A stretch of 64,000 bases of DNA from NCBI RefSeq assembly GCF_003253565.1, contig NZ_QKUF01000007.1:124001-188000 (forward strand), read 5' to 3'. Under the pieces are notes generated by a model, which saw only the letters and a list, made by a program, of their open reading frames with translations, was not told where the DNA came from and ran no database searches. This DNA comes from Thermosporothrix hazakensis (lineage in GTDB: Bacteria > Chloroflexota > Ktedonobacteria > Ktedonobacterales > Ktedonobacteraceae). Made by a program: the position numbers and the translations under genes. Positions 8,681-16,825 of this stretch are shown piece after piece. How positions within the stretch are numbered: the stretch's first letter is position 1; each line of letters begins with the position of its first letter.

Positions 8681-10210
8681 ATGCTGGCAAAGGTTTGTAG
8701 TTGTGCGATTGTTGGTCTGGATGGCGCCCTTATCGAGGTAGAGGTTGACGTTGCGCAAGGGCTTGCAGGCTTCTCCATTGTTGGGCTTCCAGACGCCGCG
8801 GTCAATGAGGCGAAGGAACGCGTTCGTGCTGCCATTAAGAACAGCGGCTGTCTCTTTCCTGTCAGACGTATCACCGTGAATCTGGCCCCTGCCGATTTGC
8901 GCAAAGAAGGGCCATCCTTTGATTTACCTATCGCGATCGCGATCCTGCTGGCTGCGGGACAGATCACGCAGCGCCAGATAATCGAGGAAAGTCTATTCCT
9001 GGGCGAGCTCTCGTTGGATGGGTCTGTGAAGCATACAACCGGGGTTCTCCCGATGGTGGCGCTGGCCCGCGAGATGAATATTAAGGCAGTGTTTGTCCCT
9101 GCAACAGATGCAATGGAGGCCTCGCTTGTCGATGGAGTAGCTGTCTTTCCTGTCCGCACACTGGCTGAACTTGTCGCCCACTTAAACGGCGAACAGTATA
9201 TCGAGCAATATAAACGTGATCCCGATCTCTTCTCTGTATTGGAAAAACAGGTCTTCTCGATCGACATGGCCGCGATCCGTGGGCAGGAACATGTCAAGCG
9301 GGCACTTGAGGTGGCGGCCAGTGGTGGTCATAATATTCTGATGAGTGGTCCCCCGGGAGCCGGGAAAACGCTGCTCGCACGCTCGCTTCCCTCTATTCTC
9401 CCTCGTATGCGGATCGAGGAGGCGTTAGACGTGACCCGGGTTTATAGCGTAAGTGGGTTATTGCCCCCCGGGATACCTTTAATCATGCAGCGTCCGTTTC
9501 GGGCTCCACACCACACAGTAAGCCATGCGGGACTTGTTGGCGGGGGACGGATACCGCGCCCTGGTGAGATCAGCCTTGCTCATCGTGGAATTCTCTTTCT
9601 TGATGAACTGCCAGAGTTTGCACAAATTGCGCTTGAATCCCTGCGACAGCCGCTGGAAGACAAGATTGTGACGATTTCACGGGCAAACGGGACCTTCTCC
9701 TATCCAGCAAACTTTATGCTGGTAGCGGCCATGAATCCCTGTCCCTGTGGCTTTCTAACCGATCCTGCACATGAATGTACTTGTTCGCAAACGTCAATAG
9801 GCCGGTATCAGAAACGCCTCAGTGGTCCGCTGCTCGATCGTTTTGATATTCATATCGAGGTGCCACGTGTTGATTATGAGAAGCTGGCTGATAAGCGGAA
9901 GATTGAGGATTCTGCTGCAATTCGAGCTCGTGTTCAGAAGGCCCGTGAGAGGCAGGAACAGCGTTTTCGGGGCACTGCACTTACCTGCAACGCAGAGATG
10001 GGGCCTTCAGAGGTAAGCCGATTTTGTCAGGTAGACTCCGCAGGCGAAAGCCTGCTGAAAGGAGCGATGCAGCAGCTTCACCTTTCAGCGCGGGCCTTTC
10101 ACCGCATTTTGAAGCTCGCGTTAACAATTGCTGATCTGGCAGGCAGTGATGTGATTGCGGCGCAGCATCTGGCGGAGGCAATTCAGTACAGGCCGAAAGT
10201 TGGTCTGTAG
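8681..10210 (+). CDS. comM: YifB/ComM family Mg-chelatase-like AAA+ ATPase
   Basis: A 509-residue AAA+ protein of the YifB/ComM family; ComM is a hexameric helicase that promotes branch migration during natural transformation. Residues 1-170 form the Lon-protease-like N-terminal domain (GFSIVGLPDAAVNEAKERVR). The AAA core has Walker A SGPPGAGKTLLAR near residue 223, the family insert FRAPHHTVSHAGLVGGG, Walker B ILFLDELPEF near residue 307 and the motif AAMNPCPCGF. A C-terminal Mg_chelatase_C domain follows (LSARAFHRILKLALTIADL). It starts at ATG 8681, with GAGGAGGAAG about 11 bases upstream. recQ follows after 28 bases. Confidence 0.93.
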   Translation: MLAKVCSCAIVGLDGALIEVEVDVAQGLAGFSIVGLPDAAVNEAKERVRAAIKNSGCLFPVRRITVNLAPADLRKEGPSFDLPIAIAILLAAGQITQRQIIEESLFLGELSLDGSVKHTTGVLPMVALAREMNIKAVFVPATDAMEASLVDGVAVFPVRTLAELVAHLNGEQYIEQYKRDPDLFSVLEKQVFSIDMAAIRGQEHVKRALEVAASGGHNILMSGPPGAGKTLLARSLPSILPRMRIEEALDVTRVYSVSGLLPPGIPLIMQRPFRAPHHTVSHAGLVGGGRIPRPGEISLAHRGILFLDELPEFAQIALESLRQPLEDKIVTISRANGTFSYPANFMLVAAMNPCPCGFLTDPAHECTCSQTSIGRYQKRLSGPLLDRFDIHIEVPRVDYEKLADKRKIEDSAAIRARVQKARERQEQRFRGTALTCNAEMGPSEVSRFCQVDSAGESLLKGAMQQLHLSARAFHRILKLALTIADLAGSDVIAAQHLAEAIQYRPKVGL

Positions 10211-10238
10211 AAGTATTGGTTGATGAGGGAGGGGAACC

Positions 10239-12404
10239 GTGGATACTGTCCTTGAAACGTTGCGCTCTGTGTTCGCCTATGCGGATTTTCTGCCGGGGCA
10301 GCGTGATATCATTGAGCACGTTTTGTGCGGTCGTGACGCATTAGCCGTGATGCCAACCGGGGGCGGGAAGTCATTGACCTATCAGCTACCGGCTCTGTTG
10401 TTGCCAGGCGTTACCATCGTTATTTCTCCTCTGGTTGCCTTGATGCAGGACCAGGTGATGCGGCTGAACGAACAGCACATCGCAGCAACCTGTGTGAATG
10501 GACTGCTCAACGAACAGGGACGTGAGACGAGGCTACAACTCGTGTTGCGGGGTGAGATCAAGCTGCTGTACCTTGCGCCTGAGCGGGTGGTAATGCAGAA
10601 ATTTCTTCAATTGCTGGACCGGATTGAGCAGCGTGTGGGGCTCTCGTTGCTGGCTGTGGACGAAGCGCACTGTATCAGCCAGTGGGGACATGATTTTCGG
10701 CCAGAATATCGCCAGCTCTGGCGCTTACGCGAACGATACCCGCGTCTCCCTGTACTGGCACTGACCGCTTCAGCTACGAAGCAGGTGCGGCAGGATATCG
10801 TCGAGCAACTGAGATTGATACATCCATATATTCATATCGCAAGTTTTAATCGCCCAAATTTGCAGTACGAGGTTCGCCCGAAGACGCTGAATGTGTATCC
10901 AGAGATGCTGGAACTGCTCCGGCAACACACCGCTGAATCCATTATCATCTATTGTGCGACTCGCAAAGCGGTGGATGAGCTAAGCCAGCGCTTACGTCAG
11001 GATCAGATCAATGCCTTGCCCTACCACGCCGGTATGGAAGCGGAAGTGCGGCAGAAGCATCAGGAACTCTTTATCAGCGATCAGGTGCAGGTGCTGGTGG
11101 CAACGATTGCTTTTGGCATGGGCATTGCCAAGCCTGATGTGCGGATGGTGATTCACTACGACCTTCCTGCTAATCTGGAGAGCTACTATCAGGAGTCAGG
11201 ACGTGCCGGACGCGATGGCCTCCCAGCCCATTGCCTCATCTTTTTCTCGAAGAGCGACCGCTACAAGATTGAGTATCGGATTTCACAGCTTCATGACATG
11301 CAGGCTCGTCGGTTTGCTCGCTACCAGTTGCGCAAAATGCTTACCTATTGTGAAAGTCACACTTGCCGTCGTCAGATTATTCTGCACTATTTCGGTGAGA
11401 CCGGGCTTCAGGGGCCCTGTGCTGCCTGTGATAACTGTCTGCACCCTGTGGAGATGGAAGACCGCACTCTCGATGCTCAAACTCTGTTAACCTGCGTACA
11501 GGAAACCGGTGAGCATTTTGGCCTCTCCCATTTGATCCATATTCTCTGTGGCGTAGAGGATCAGAGAGTGCGGGCCTACAATCACCATCAGCTTCGTTCG
11601 TATGGCGCTGGCAAGCAGCTTTCTCCTGATGAGTGGTTCTATCTTGGACGAGAGTTGCTGTTTGAGGGCGTGCTTGAAGAAAAAGAAGACGGTTTTCCTG
11701 TCATCTTGTTGAATGAGCGCTCACGTGAAGTGCTCCGGGGGAATGCTTCTGTGTTGATCGCAAAGCAGCAAAAGCTCCCGGATGCCCGGCTCGATCCTCT
11801 GCAAGAGGAGGAGACACGCCTGTTCGAGTTTCTGCGCCATTTTCGTAAACAGGTTGCGAGTGCCTATGAGGTAGCTCCATACAAGATTTTCTCGGATGTG
11901 AGTCTGAAGGCGATGGCACAGCAGCGCCCACAGCATGCCGAAGCATTTGCGCGCATTCCCGGGGCAAGCGACTATAGCATAGAGCGATATGCAAGCAGCT
12001 TTATTGCAGCGATCCGCATGTATTGCCGCAAGCATAATGTCTTTCTGGAAACCGATTGGCATCCTAGTGCAGCGCTTGTTGAGTTGGTCAAGCAGCCCAT
12101 ATATCAACAGGTTCTACTACTTCATCAAAAGGGGTATAGCCCCGAGTGTATTGCGGCCTATAAACGCACTAATGTTTCGCGTGTGATCTTCTGGCTGGTA
12201 GCATTAATCGAAGCCGGAGAGCCGGTTGACATTTCTAAACTGGTGATACCAGAACGCTATGAACGTATTGCGGAAGTGCTGGCGTTTGTTGGTGAAGAGC
12301 GTCTGGAAGTGGTTTCGAGAGTGCTTGGCCAGAAGTATTCGTATTATGAGATTTGCCTTGTGCGGGCGGTTGAACGAAGCCGCTGTGTGAAGTCTCCCGA
12401 CTAA
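10239..12404 (+). CDS. recQ: ATP-dependent DNA helicase RecQ
   Basis: A 721-residue 3'-5' helicase. Walker A is MPTGGGKSLTYQLPA near residue 39, and the DEAH motif is VDEAHCISQWGHDFRPEYRQL near residue 141. Motif V/VI is IAFGMGIAKPDVRMVIHYD through YYQESGRAGRDG. The RecQ zinc motif CESHTCRRQII ... CAACDNC lies near residues 377-403. Winged-helix and HRDC (about residues 520-590) domains follow, then a C-terminal tail of about 110 residues with a helix-turn-helix look, as in B. subtilis-type RecQ. It starts at GTG 10239 with GAGGGAGGGG upstream, 28 bases behind yifB, likely in one operon of recombination genes. Confidence 0.96.
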   Translation: MDTVLETLRSVFAYADFLPGQRDIIEHVLCGRDALAVMPTGGGKSLTYQLPALLLPGVTIVISPLVALMQDQVMRLNEQHIAATCVNGLLNEQGRETRLQLVLRGEIKLLYLAPERVVMQKFLQLLDRIEQRVGLSLLAVDEAHCISQWGHDFRPEYRQLWRLRERYPRLPVLALTASATKQVRQDIVEQLRLIHPYIHIASFNRPNLQYEVRPKTLNVYPEMLELLRQHTAESIIIYCATRKAVDELSQRLRQDQINALPYHAGMEAEVRQKHQELFISDQVQVLVATIAFGMGIAKPDVRMVIHYDLPANLESYYQESGRAGRDGLPAHCLIFFSKSDRYKIEYRISQLHDMQARRFARYQLRKMLTYCESHTCRRQIILHYFGETGLQGPCAACDNCLHPVEMEDRTLDAQTLLTCVQETGEHFGLSHLIHILCGVEDQRVRAYNHHQLRSYGAGKQLSPDEWFYLGRELLFEGVLEEKEDGFPVILLNERSREVLRGNASVLIAKQQKLPDARLDPLQEEETRLFEFLRHFRKQVASAYEVAPYKIFSDVSLKAMAQQRPQHAEAFARIPGASDYSIERYASSFIAAIRMYCRKHNVFLETDWHPSAALVELVKQPIYQQVLLLHQKGYSPECIAAYKRTNVSRVIFWLVALIEAGEPVDISKLVIPERYERIAEVLAFVGEERLEVVSRVLGQKYSYYEICLVRAVERSRCVKSPD

Positions 12405-12516
12405 TGCTCGGGAACTGGTCCTTGACTTGAGCAGGGCCAGAGTAGAGGCTGCTTGCCATCAACTCATGAAACAGTGAAGACTACTTCTTTTGTTGTGTGG
12501 CTTTGGCGACGTTTTG

Positions 12517-12545
12517 GAAGGGGGCTTGCGAGCTCCCTTCTTTTC
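12517..12545 (+). terminator. Intrinsic terminator after recQ
   Basis: GAAGGGGG pairs with CTCCCTTC around CTTGCGAG, followed by TTTTC. Confidence 0.75.
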
Positions 12546-12565
12546 TATTCAAGCTGGTTGTACTC

Positions 12566-12594
12566 TTGAAAGTACGGGAAGCATATGGTATGCT
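12566..12594 (+). promoter_or_regulatory. Sigma-70-type promoter starting the RIO-kinase leader
   Basis: TTGAAA (12566-12571), 17-base spacer, TATGCT (12589-12594). A transcript from here would have a leader of about 410 bases before the RIO-kinase start at 13009. Confidence 0.6.
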
Positions 12595-12628
12595 CTTTCA
12601 TAGACTTCATTTTACAGGAGGTGTATGA

Positions 12629-12685
12629 ATGGTAACTGTCAAATTGGTGCTTGTAGGTGTGAGCGGCGTGGAGATGCCAGCCTGA
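12629..12685 (+). CDS. Possible small leader ORF 1 (18 residues)
   Basis: ATG at 12629 sits 6 bases after a perfect AGGAGGT (12616-12622) and directly downstream of the promoter at 12566-12594. It would make MVTVKLVLVGVSGVEMPA. An overlapping alternative from ATG 12625 (29 residues, with three Cys in the first 12 residues, ending at 12714) has a spacing of only 2 bases and is less likely. The strong ribosome site is what is seen; that a peptide is made and that it matters for the downstream kinase are inferences. Confidence 0.35.
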   Translation: MVTVKLVLVGVSGVEMPA

Positions 12686-12797
12686 GTACACATGGCTCCT
12701 TGAGTCGAAAGTGAATAAAACGAGTACGCGCTTTTTTGAGCTTTTCAAAAGGCGTTGATTCTTTTCCCCAATTGTGTTTATCACTGCACACTTCTCT

Positions 12798-12840
12798 TGA
12801 CCACGTGTCTCTCTTCGGCTGCTTCGTGTTGCCGTGGTCA
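12798..12840 (+). other. Stem-loop in the leader of the RIO-kinase gene
   Basis: TGACCACG (12798-12805) pairs perfectly with CGTGGTCA (12833-12840) around a 27-base loop. It has no T-tract, so it is not a terminator. It lies in the 604-base gap between recQ and the kinase, between the two small leader ORFs, and may be an RNA structure. Confidence 0.35.
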
Positions 12841-12946
12841 GGATCTTCCCACATCCATTAACTCTTTTCCTGCCCACTGCACGTCGTTCTGTTCCACTGA
12901 GCAAAGATTGCAAGTTCTCCATGCTGCTCAAGAAAGGAGGATAGGT

Positions 12947-13072
12947 ATGCCCTTTTTGACTTTTTCTTGTGGAAAACAAAAACATATGGTGTTTTTAAGG
13001 AGAATGGCGTGTTCCATAACGATTACGAAGACGATTTTTTCGAGGAGTCGCAACCTCGCTTTCAACCCATGA
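12947..13072 (+). CDS. Possible small leader ORF 2 overlapping the RIO-kinase start (41 residues)
   Basis: ATG at 12947 is placed 6 bases after AAAGGAGG (12933-12940), a better ribosome site than that of the kinase gene it overlaps. The product would begin MPFLTFSCGKQKHMVFLRRM and is basic. Its stop at 13072 lies 64 bases inside the kinase gene in another frame, so translating ribosomes would pass through the kinase start. It could be a coupling or attenuating ORF, or a chance ORF. The sequence resembles no family I know. Confidence 0.3.
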   Translation: MPFLTFSCGKQKHMVFLRRMACSITITKTIFSRSRNLAFNP

Positions 13073-13974
13073 AGCGGCGGGCAACCAAATCGAAGCCCAA
13101 ACCAGAGAAGAAAGAGAGCTATGAAACCAGCCAGGATGTACAGCACTGGTTGAAGTTACAGGAGAAAGAGGCTAGCAGCGCAAAGGAGTTCCACCCAACA
13201 CGGCTCGATAAGCGGCGTGATGGTGCCTGGTTGCAGTCTTCGCTCTCCCAGTTCTATGAGGAAGATCTGATCACAGATGTGCTTTATGTGGCGAAAAGCG
13301 GGAAGGAAGCAACCGTTTTTTGCTGCACCGCACATCCCTCGACACAGGCCGAATTACTGGCCGCAAAGGTCTATCGTCCGCGCATGTTCCGTAGTCTACG
13401 CAATGACGCTATCTATCGTATGAACCGTGTGGTTGTCGATGAGTTCAAACAGGCAATGCATGGCTCTCGGGCCAAGCGAGTGATGTCCAGAAAGAACACA
13501 CAGGCGCGAGCATTGCAGGTTGCAAGCTGGATCGCCTATGAGTATGAAACACAGCGTCTTCTCTATGAAGCCGGAGCAGATGTGCCAAAACCCTACTCGC
13601 AGATCGGTAATGCCGTCTTGATGGAGTATGTTGGCGATCTGGAGCGTCAGGCCCCGCTTCTGCGCGAGGTACGTCTGGAGCGGGAGGAGGTGCGGCCCCT
13701 CTTTCAGAGGCTCTTGTGGAACATTGAGCTGTTTCTGTCCTGCAACCGGGTGCATGGTGATCTTTCAGAATACAATGTTTTGTACTGGAATGGCCGGATC
13801 TCGGTAATTGATTTCGCTCAAGCTGTTGACCCACGGCATGGGGAGGAAGTGTTCCCTCTGCTCTTACGAGATGTTGAGCGCGTGTGTCAGTTCTTTGCAC
13901 GCTATGGTGTTGAAGCTGACGCCTATGCTCATGCTACGCAGATGTGGGCAGAGTATGTCGGTCCGATAGGCTAG
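13009..13974 (+). CDS. RIO1-like serine/threonine protein kinase
   Basis: A 321-residue RIO-family kinase. The nucleotide loop is SGKEATVFCCTAHP, the invariant lysine is in LLAAKVYRPR, the catalytic loop is NRVHGDLSEYNVLYW and the metal-binding segment is ISVIDFAQAVDP, the arrangement of RIO1 (HGDLSEYN, DFxQ). RIO kinases act in ribosome maturation in archaea and eukaryotes; the role of bacterial copies is not established. The first 60 residues are charged and low in complexity. The frame is open to TTG 12967, but GTG 13009 has AAGGAG 7 bases upstream and is preferred. It is monocistronic, with its own promoter and a hairpin terminator after it. Confidence 0.87.
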   Translation: MFHNDYEDDFFEESQPRFQPMKRRATKSKPKPEKKESYETSQDVQHWLKLQEKEASSAKEFHPTRLDKRRDGAWLQSSLSQFYEEDLITDVLYVAKSGKEATVFCCTAHPSTQAELLAAKVYRPRMFRSLRNDAIYRMNRVVVDEFKQAMHGSRAKRVMSRKNTQARALQVASWIAYEYETQRLLYEAGADVPKPYSQIGNAVLMEYVGDLERQAPLLREVRLEREEVRPLFQRLLWNIELFLSCNRVHGDLSEYNVLYWNGRISVIDFAQAVDPRHGEEVFPLLLRDVERVCQFFARYGVEADAYAHATQMWAEYVGPIG

Positions 13975-13982
13975 CATCTGAG

Positions 13983-14015
13983 GCAGGGAGGTTGTTCGTG
14001 CCTCCCTGCTCATTT
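13983..14015 (+). terminator. Intrinsic terminator after the RIO-kinase gene
   Basis: GCAGGGAGG (13983-13991) pairs perfectly with CCTCCCTGC (14001-14009) around a 9-base loop, then TCATTTTT. It lies between convergent genes. Confidence 0.8.
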
Positions 14016-14309
14016 TTAGATGTCCAGCGTTTCATAGAAGGCCCGTTCTCGATGTTCCAGTAACGGCATTGCCTCCTGTGTGACAAAGCGTTCAAAATGA
14101 GATGAGTTGACATGGGCTTCGTACTCATCCGCGCTCACATATTTCTCATACAGAAAGAACAGGCAGGGATCGCGGACGGAGCGATGAACTCGATATTCCA
14201 GACACCCTTCTTCTTTACGCGAGAGTGGCACGAATTGCCGGAGTATATTCAGGATAGCCTCTTCCTGACCGGTTTTCGCTTTCCAGTAGGCGGTGATGAT
14301 ATAGGACAT
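14016..14309 (-). CDS. Antibiotic biosynthesis monooxygenase (ABM/YgiN-like) domain protein
   Basis: A 97-residue dimeric alpha+beta-barrel (ABM) protein: YIITAYWKAKTGQEEAIL, then EEGCLEYRVHRSVRDPCLFF and YEKYVSADEYEAHVNSSHF, the pattern of YgiN-type putative quinol monooxygenases. Function within this broad family cannot be fixed. The frame stays open to 14495, but ATG 14309 has AGGAGG about 12 bases upstream and gives the canonical domain length, so the longer form is rejected. It is divergent from the lipid kinase gene. Confidence 0.8.
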   Translation of the reverse strand: MSYIITAYWKAKTGQEEAILNILRQFVPLSRKEEGCLEYRVHRSVRDPCLFFLYEKYVSADEYEAHVNSSHFERFVTQEAMPLLEHRERAFYETLDI

Positions 14310-14388
14310 CGCGCTTTGATCCTCCTTCTCTGGTAGGGCTAGAACGAAGCAGCTTTCATATTCATTATCGGATTGTGGGAAAAATGAA

Positions 14389-14417
14389 TTGTAGAGATAG
14401 AGCGAACATGGTACAAT
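14389..14417 (+). promoter_or_regulatory. Promoter for the lipid kinase gene
   Basis: TTGTAG (14389-14394), 17-base spacer, TACAAT (14412-14417), 34 bases before the ATG at 14452. Confidence 0.55.
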
Positions 14418-14451
14418 CAGGCGGAAATGTGTCTCAAGGAGGAGCATACGC

Positions 14452-15366
14452 ATGGTGGAAGTCGCTTCGTCGTCCAGACCTCTTATCATCCTCAACCCGG
14501 CTGCGAATCGAGGGCGGATGGAGTATCATCGGTCACTGGTGCGTCGTCGTATCGAGGCCGATCAGGCTGATATTGCATATATTGAAACCGCGAAGGTTGG
14601 AGAGGCTCGGGAATTGGCCAGGCAGGCAGCACGAGAAGGACGTCCAATTGTGATTGTCGGCGGTGATGGCTCTCTGAATGAAGTGGTGAATGGTATTCTG
14701 ACAAGCGGGCATGTGGTTCCATTAGGGATTGTGCCTGCTGGTTCGGGCAATGATTATGCTTGCAATACGCTTGGTCTTCCGCGTGATCCTGAGGCCGCTT
14801 TAGAGCGAGCTTTGAACGGAAGTCCTCTTGCTGTGGATGCCGGGATTGTAAACGGGCGCTATTTTATCAATGCTTTCAGTGTTGGTCTGGATGCTGATAT
14901 TGCGAGAGCGGCGGAGATTTTGAAGAGGTATCCTTTAATGAGCGGGGCACGGCTCTATTATACAGCCACCCTGAAGCAGCTTCTCTTTGCGTATCATCGG
15001 TGCCCTCGGTTGACGTTCTCGCTGGATGCTGAGACTGCACACGTGGAGCAACAGTATGTGTTGCTGGCCGTCTCAAATGGGCCGACATATGGGGCTGGTT
15101 TTCGGATCAATCCGCGGGCGGATCATACTGACGGCTATTTTGATGTATGTGCCATTCTCTACACACCGCTGCTTCGAGCGCTGCGACTGTTACCGCGTGT
15201 GAAACAGGGCAGGCATGAGGGCTTGAGAGAGGCCCTGTTCTATCGGGCACGGACTGTACAGATTGAGGCGCGGGGCCCTGTTCACTTGCAGATAGATGGC
15301 GAGACCTCCTCAGCAGCCCATATAGAGGCGTCTATTCTGCCTGCTGCCTTGCAGGTACGCGTTTAA
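14452..15366 (+). CDS. Diacylglycerol kinase-family lipid kinase (YegS/BmrU/DgkB-like)
   Basis: A 304-residue DAGK-catalytic-domain protein that would phosphorylate diacylglycerol or a related lipid at the inner membrane. The nucleotide-binding motif IVIVGGDGSLNEVVNG is near residue 67, with LGIVPAGSGNDYACNTLGLP near residue 93. The family's later segments (INAFSVGLDADIARAAE; TYGAGFRINPRADHTDGYFD) and the final QIDGE element are present. Length is normal for the family. The ATG at 14452 has AGGAGG 8 bases upstream. The stop TAA shares the bases TTAA with the stop of the convergent nth gene. Confidence 0.9.
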   Translation: MVEVASSSRPLIILNPAANRGRMEYHRSLVRRRIEADQADIAYIETAKVGEARELARQAAREGRPIVIVGGDGSLNEVVNGILTSGHVVPLGIVPAGSGNDYACNTLGLPRDPEAALERALNGSPLAVDAGIVNGRYFINAFSVGLDADIARAAEILKRYPLMSGARLYYTATLKQLLFAYHRCPRLTFSLDAETAHVEQQYVLLAVSNGPTYGAGFRINPRADHTDGYFDVCAILYTPLLRALRLLPRVKQGRHEGLREALFYRARTVQIEARGPVHLQIDGETSSAAHIEASILPAALQVRV

Positions 15367-16034
15367 GTGCCCTGATGGTATGGGCTGCTCGGGCAGAGCG
15401 GTGCTAGCGTGCACTGTTCACAATGTGGCTTGCGGGCTTCACAGATGGCGCGACCATGAAATATCAGTAAATGGGACAGGTCCAGCCAATCCTGCTGTGG
15501 AATAATCTGCATTAGCTCGCGCTCCACTTTGATCGGATCAGTGTTGGTCGTCCAGCCAAGTCGACGCGAGATCCGCCCTACATGGGTATCGACGACAAAG
15601 CCTTCAACGATCCCGAAGGCATTTCCCAGGACGACATTTGCTGTTTTACGAGCAACGCCAGCCAGGCTGAGGAGCCCACTCATTGTTTGGGGGACCTCAC
15701 CGCCAAACTCGGTGATGATGCGTTGACAGGCGGCACGAATATTTTTCGCTTTATTGCGATAGAAGCCAGTCGGGCGGATGTCCTGCTCCAGCTCTTCCTG
15801 ACTGGCTGTCGCGTAATCTTCAACAGTACGGTATTTTTGAAAGAGCGTAGCTGTGACCTTATTTACTCGTTCATCAGTACATTGTGCGGAAAGCTGTGTC
15901 GCAACCAGTAATTCAAGAGGATTCGAGTAATTCAGGGAACAGCGGGCGTCGGGGTAGAGCCGGCGCAGTTCTGCTATAATCTGGCGGACCTGTGCCGGTG
16001 TACCGGGTTCCAGTCTTGTTTCAACAACTTCCAT
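15363..16034 (-). CDS. nth: Endonuclease III (DNA glycosylase/AP lyase)
   Basis: A 223-residue HhH-GPD enzyme that removes oxidised pyrimidines and cleaves AP sites. Seen are the helix-hairpin-helix with catalytic lysine (LAGVARKTANVVL), the catalytic aspartate in VVDTHVGRISRRLGW and the C-terminal [4Fe-4S] pattern C-x6-C-x2-C-x5-C in CEARKPHCEQCTLAPLC. The frame is open upstream to 16145, but ATG 16034 gives the normal family length. The gene's stop overlaps the stop of the convergent lipid kinase gene by sharing TTAA. A small hypothetical gene lies 35 bases upstream in the same direction, probably in the same transcript. Confidence 0.94.
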   Translation of the reverse strand: MEVVETRLEPGTPAQVRQIIAELRRLYPDARCSLNYSNPLELLVATQLSAQCTDERVNKVTATLFQKYRTVEDYATASQEELEQDIRPTGFYRNKAKNIRAACQRIITEFGGEVPQTMSGLLSLAGVARKTANVVLGNAFGIVEGFVVDTHVGRISRRLGWTTNTDPIKVERELMQIIPQQDWLDLSHLLIFHGRAICEARKPHCEQCTLAPLCPSSPYHQGT

Positions 16035-16069
16035 AGAGCATCCCCACCGGGAAGGTGCTGTAGCACATG

Positions 16070-16360
16070 CTACAGTCCCTTGCCATAATGTTCTCGTTGC
16101 GCTCGAAGAAGCGCCCTGAGTGCATCTGCCTGCCCGCGATTCCATGCAGCAGAGCGCACATCGCGTCCGACAATAGGAAGAGTACTTTTGTCACGGATAC
16201 GTGCGGCTCGTTCCCTCTGCATGATCTCGTGGACTAGCTGGCGATCGCTTAGCTTCCATCCTTGCCGTTTGGCCTGCTCTGCGAACCACATGACACGGGA
16301 AAAACCAGCGCGGTAGTCTTTCTCATCGGATGTTTTATTACGCATCGGGGTGTCTCGCAT
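16070..16360 (-). CDS. Hypothetical basic protein upstream of nth
   Basis: A 96-residue, arginine- and lysine-rich soluble protein that I do not recognise. It reads as helical (FSRVMWFAEQAKRQGWKLSD, then RQLVHEIMQRERAARIRDKS) and ends in REHYGKGL. It starts at ATG 16360 with GAGAGG about 11 bases upstream; another ATG at 16345 is possible. It lies 35 bases before nth and shares a good promoter (16424-16453), so it is probably expressed with it. Coding reality is supported by the operon position and ribosome site only. Confidence 0.55.
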   Translation of the reverse strand: MRDTPMRNKTSDEKDYRAGFSRVMWFAEQAKRQGWKLSDRQLVHEIMQRERAARIRDKSTLPIVGRDVRSAAWNRGQADALRALLRAQREHYGKGL

Positions 16361-16423
16361 GGTGGTTGTGCCTCTCGTCCCTAAAGAATGTTGGCAGGTG
16401 AAATAAAGAAAAGTTACCACTCG

Positions 16424-16453
16424 ATTATGTCAGAAAAATGGTTCAGGAGTCAA
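16424..16453 (-). promoter_or_regulatory. Promoter for the small gene-nth operon
   Basis: On the minus strand TTGACT (16453-16448), 18-base spacer, CATAAT (16429-16424). Confidence 0.6.
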
Positions 16454-16726
16454 GCATAAAGTTCAGATTGAGAAGTATTTTAGAGCTAAAGTAGTATGCT
16501 GCCTGTGGAACTGTTCATGTCAGGGTCCATATACCGCAAAGAGCGGAGATAAAGGGAGGCTGGCAGCTTGTTTCAACTGAAAAAACGTTGATTCGTACAT
16601 GTTTTAGGAAAGGCGTTACGCTTTTGTTGTACTGGACGAGCCATACGGATATACTGAGAGAAAGGAGACAGGCGCGTCTCCCAGACGGCTGAGAATCCGT
16701 GTAATCAATATATCGTCTTAGTAATG

Positions 16727-16756
16727 TTTACGCGAGTGTGGCTGGGCAGTTATAAT
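16727..16756 (+). promoter_or_regulatory. Promoter for the GTPase-hypothetical-tyrA operon
   Basis: TTTACG (16727-16732), 18-base spacer, TATAAT (16751-16756). The rest of the 465-base gap 16361-16825 holds the divergent minus promoter and nothing else I can name. Confidence 0.55.
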
Positions 16757-16825
16757 CTCTGGTAAGTTGTCCCGGTAGCTCGCTCTCTCATAGACGAAAC
16801 GTTGTGCGAGGGAAGGATACAGCAC

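Noticed and set aside
12545..12985. A 146-codon minus-strand ORF in the recQ-RIO kinase gap
   Set aside because: No ribosome site, no resemblance to any family, and it runs across the plus-strand promoter, two Shine-Dalgarno sites and a stem-loop that read as a leader for the downstream gene.
16034..16145. An N-terminal extension of endonuclease III up to 16145
   Set aside because: It has no family sequence, no ribosome site, and overlaps the upstream small gene; ATG 16034 gives the normal length.
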